From NCBI GenBank assembly GCA_900546415.1, contig URCY01000070.1, positions 1 to 6,993 of the forward strand: DNA of 6,993 nt, given 5' to 3'. Position numbers and translations under genes: made by a program. Shown here piece after piece: positions 5,846 to 6,993 of this stretch. This DNA comes from an uncultured Eubacteriales bacterium. Lineage in GTDB: Bacteria > Bacillota > Clostridia > Oscillospirales > Oscillospiraceae. Each line of letters opens with the position of its first letter. The first letter of the stretch is position 1. A model generated the notes under the pieces. That model saw only the letters and a program-made list of their open reading frames with translations. It was not told the DNA's origin and made no database searches.

Positions 5846-6853
5846 TTATTTTGCAACAAAGCCGACCTTTTTATAGACCTTGCGCAGGGTCTTTTCTGCG
5901 ACATAAGACGCTTTTTCTGCGCCGTCGCGCATGACGGTCTGCAAATATGCCTTGTCGGCGAGAATGCGCGTGGCCTCCTCGCGGATCGGGCGCAGCAGCT
6001 CCACGACGGCCTCGCCCACGGTCTTCTTGAAATCGCCGTAGCCGCGCCCGGCAAATTCCGCCTCGATCTCGGGGAAGGTCTTGCCGGTGGACGCGGAATA
6101 GATCGTCATCAGGTTGGAAATGCCCTTCTTGTGCTCCGGGTCGAAGCGCACCTCGGCGTCGCAGTCGGTGATGGCGCGCTTGAACACGCGCATGATCTGC
6201 TCCGGCGAGTCCATGAGCGTGATGCGGCCGGCGTCCTCGTTTTCGGATTTGGACATCTTGGCCTCCGGGTTGGCGAGGCTCATGATGCGCGCGCCGACCT
6301 TGGGAACATACGGCTCGGGCAGCTTGAATACGTCGCCGTAGATGCCGTTGAAGCGGCGGGCAATGTCGCGCGTCAGCTCGACGTGCTGCTTCTGATCCTC
6401 GCCGACCGGCACGAAATCCGCCTGATAGAGCAGAATGTCCGCCGCCATCAGCGAGGGATAGGTGAACAGGCCGCCGTTGATGTTCTCGGCATTTTTCGCG
6501 CTCTTGTCCTTGAACTGCGTCATGCGGCTCAGCTCGCCGAACATCGCATAGCAGTTGAGCACCCAGCCCAGCTCGGCGTGCTGGTGCACATGGCTCTGGA
6601 AGAACAGCACGTTCTTTTCCGGGTCAAGGCCGCAGGCGATATACTGCGCGAGCTGCTCGAGCGAGCGCCGACGCAGGTCGGCGGGATCCTGACGCACGGT
6701 GATCGTGTGCAGATCGGCGAGAAAATAAAAGCAGTCAAATTCGTCCGCGCGATCCTTCCAGTTGCGAATGGCGCCCAGATAGGAGCCGAGGGTCAGGTCG
6801 CCGGACGGCTTGATGCCGGAGAGCATTCGTTTTTTTGCTTGGGATTCAGACAT
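5846..6853 (-). CDS. trpS: Tryptophanyl-tRNA synthetase (335 aa)
   Basis: This cytosolic class I aminoacyl-tRNA synthetase charges tRNA-Trp. The N-terminal region reads KPSGDLTLGSYLGAIRNW (15-32), where TLGS stands for the HIGH motif, as usual in TrpS (E. coli has TIGN). Then come FYFLADLHTIT, NVLFFQSHVHQHAELGWVL, GGLFTYPSLMAADILLY and VPVGEDQKQHVELTRDIA, all typical of the Trp-binding Rossmann domain. AKMSKSE carries KMSKS at residues 199-203. Length is normal for bacterial TrpS. The ATG at 6853 has an AAAGGTG ribosome site at 6864-6870. The promoter at 6895-6923 gives a leader of only about 35 bases, too short for a T-box riboswitch, although T-box control is common for tRNA synthetase genes in Firmicutes. 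Only 42 bases separate it from wecA on the same strand, so trpS appears to be the first gene of the unit. Confidence 0.97.
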   Translation of the reverse strand: MSESQAKKRMLSGIKPSGDLTLGSYLGAIRNWKDRADEFDCFYFLADLHTITVRQDPADLRRRSLEQLAQYIACGLDPEKNVLFFQSHVHQHAELGWVLNCYAMFGELSRMTQFKDKSAKNAENINGGLFTYPSLMAADILLYQADFVPVGEDQKQHVELTRDIARRFNGIYGDVFKLPEPYVPKVGARIMSLANPEAKMSKSENEDAGRITLMDSPEQIMRVFKRAITDCDAEVRFDPEHKKGISNLMTIYSASTGKTFPEIEAEFAGRGYGDFKKTVGEAVVELLRPIREEATRILADKAYLQTVMRDGAEKASYVAEKTLRKVYKKVGFVAK

Positions 6854-6894
6854 GTTTTTTCACACCTTTCGGAAATTTGGATTCTATTTGATTT

Positions 6895-6923
6895 ATACTA
6901 TCATATTTCGTCGGTTTCTGCAA
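6895..6923 (-). promoter_or_regulatory. Promoter of the trpS-wecA-wecB unit
   Basis: On the minus strand: TTGCAG (6923-6918), a 17-base spacer, then TAGTAT (6900-6895) preceded directly by TGA. The -10 is only a 4 of 6 match, but the layout (TTGCA, 17 bases, TGA before the -10) repeats that of the two plus-strand promoters in this window. The expected transcript start is near 6888. Confidence 0.6.
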
Positions 6924-6993
6924 GTCGCAGAGCTTAGAAACCTCTGAATAAATCGGCTGCGGCGCTCAGCGGGTCTTTCGTCCCAACTTATCG
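6924..6993. other. Unassigned region upstream of trpS
   Basis: 70 bases to the window edge with no identified gene. GAAACC (6937-6942) pairs with GGTTTC (6913-6918), and CAGAG/CTCTG (6928-6946) forms a competing small hairpin; both touch or border the trpS -35. On the minus strand one frame reads VGTKDPLSAAADLFRGF and then stops. This could be the tail of a neighbouring frame or part of a dispersed repeat, but it cannot be decided from this fragment. Confidence 0.3.

Noticed and set aside
5423..6937. 504-residue plus-strand open frame opposite wecA and trpS
   Set aside because: It is an antisense shadow of two well-identified genes and also covers the trpS promoter.
6854..6993. T-box riboswitch upstream of trpS
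   Set aside because: The leader after the predicted promoter is only about 35 bases, and no T-box core or antiterminator is visible in the bases available.

Overview
The window looks like ordinary chromosomal DNA from a GC-rich, Gram-positive gut-type Firmicute, most likely a clostridial lineage such as the Oscillospiraceae/Ruminococcaceae. The reasons are a lipobox lipoprotein foldase of PrsA type, strong AGGAGG-type ribosome sites, sigma-A-like promoters, a secreted nuclease ending in a Cys-containing 'WDAGKVTTEPTCTEKGVKTYT' type segment, and an intergenic GTGAAAT/hairpin repeat block of a kind I associate with clostridial genomes. The genus cannot be fixed from the sequence alone.

Layout. 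(1) Positions 1-1009, minus strand: a secreted endonuclease I family protein, cut by the left edge of the window. (2) Positions 1010-1204: a divergent intergenic region with a promoter in each direction and a small perfect inverted repeat, a possible operator. (3) Positions 1205-1615, plus: a 136-residue P-loop protein of unknown function, followed by a terminator. (4) Positions 1735-3075, plus: a parvulin-type peptidyl-prolyl isomerase lipoprotein with its own promoter and a strong terminator. (5) Positions 3130-3522: about 390 bases with no gene. This stretch holds a run of GTGAAAT boxes each followed by a hairpin, a separate CATTGCGAGGAGCGAAGCGACG repeat, and a terminator serving the convergent minus-strand genes. 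(6) Positions 3523-6853, minus: a compact cluster transcribed trpS, then wecA/tagO-type phosphoglycosyl transferase, then wecB/mnaA UDP-GlcNAc 2-epimerase. It has a recognisable promoter upstream of trpS. (7) Positions 6924-6993: an unassigned end.

How the genes work together. WecA/TagO would load GlcNAc-1-phosphate onto undecaprenyl phosphate. WecB/MnaA would convert UDP-GlcNAc to UDP-ManNAc. These are the classic first steps of wall teichoic acid or a similar envelope polysaccharide, and the two genes overlap by 14 bases. trpS lies 42 bases upstream and is probably co-transcribed, which links a tRNA synthetase to envelope glycan synthesis by position only. The foldase lipoprotein and the secreted nuclease are also extracytoplasmic, but sit on separate transcription units.

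I found no convincing previously undescribed system. The most unusual item is the GTGAAAT/hairpin block between the two convergent terminators. The least understood gene is the small P-loop protein. Three of the four promoters share nearly the same form (TTGCA[T/G], 17-base spacer, TGA directly before the -10), which supports the transcription-unit calls.
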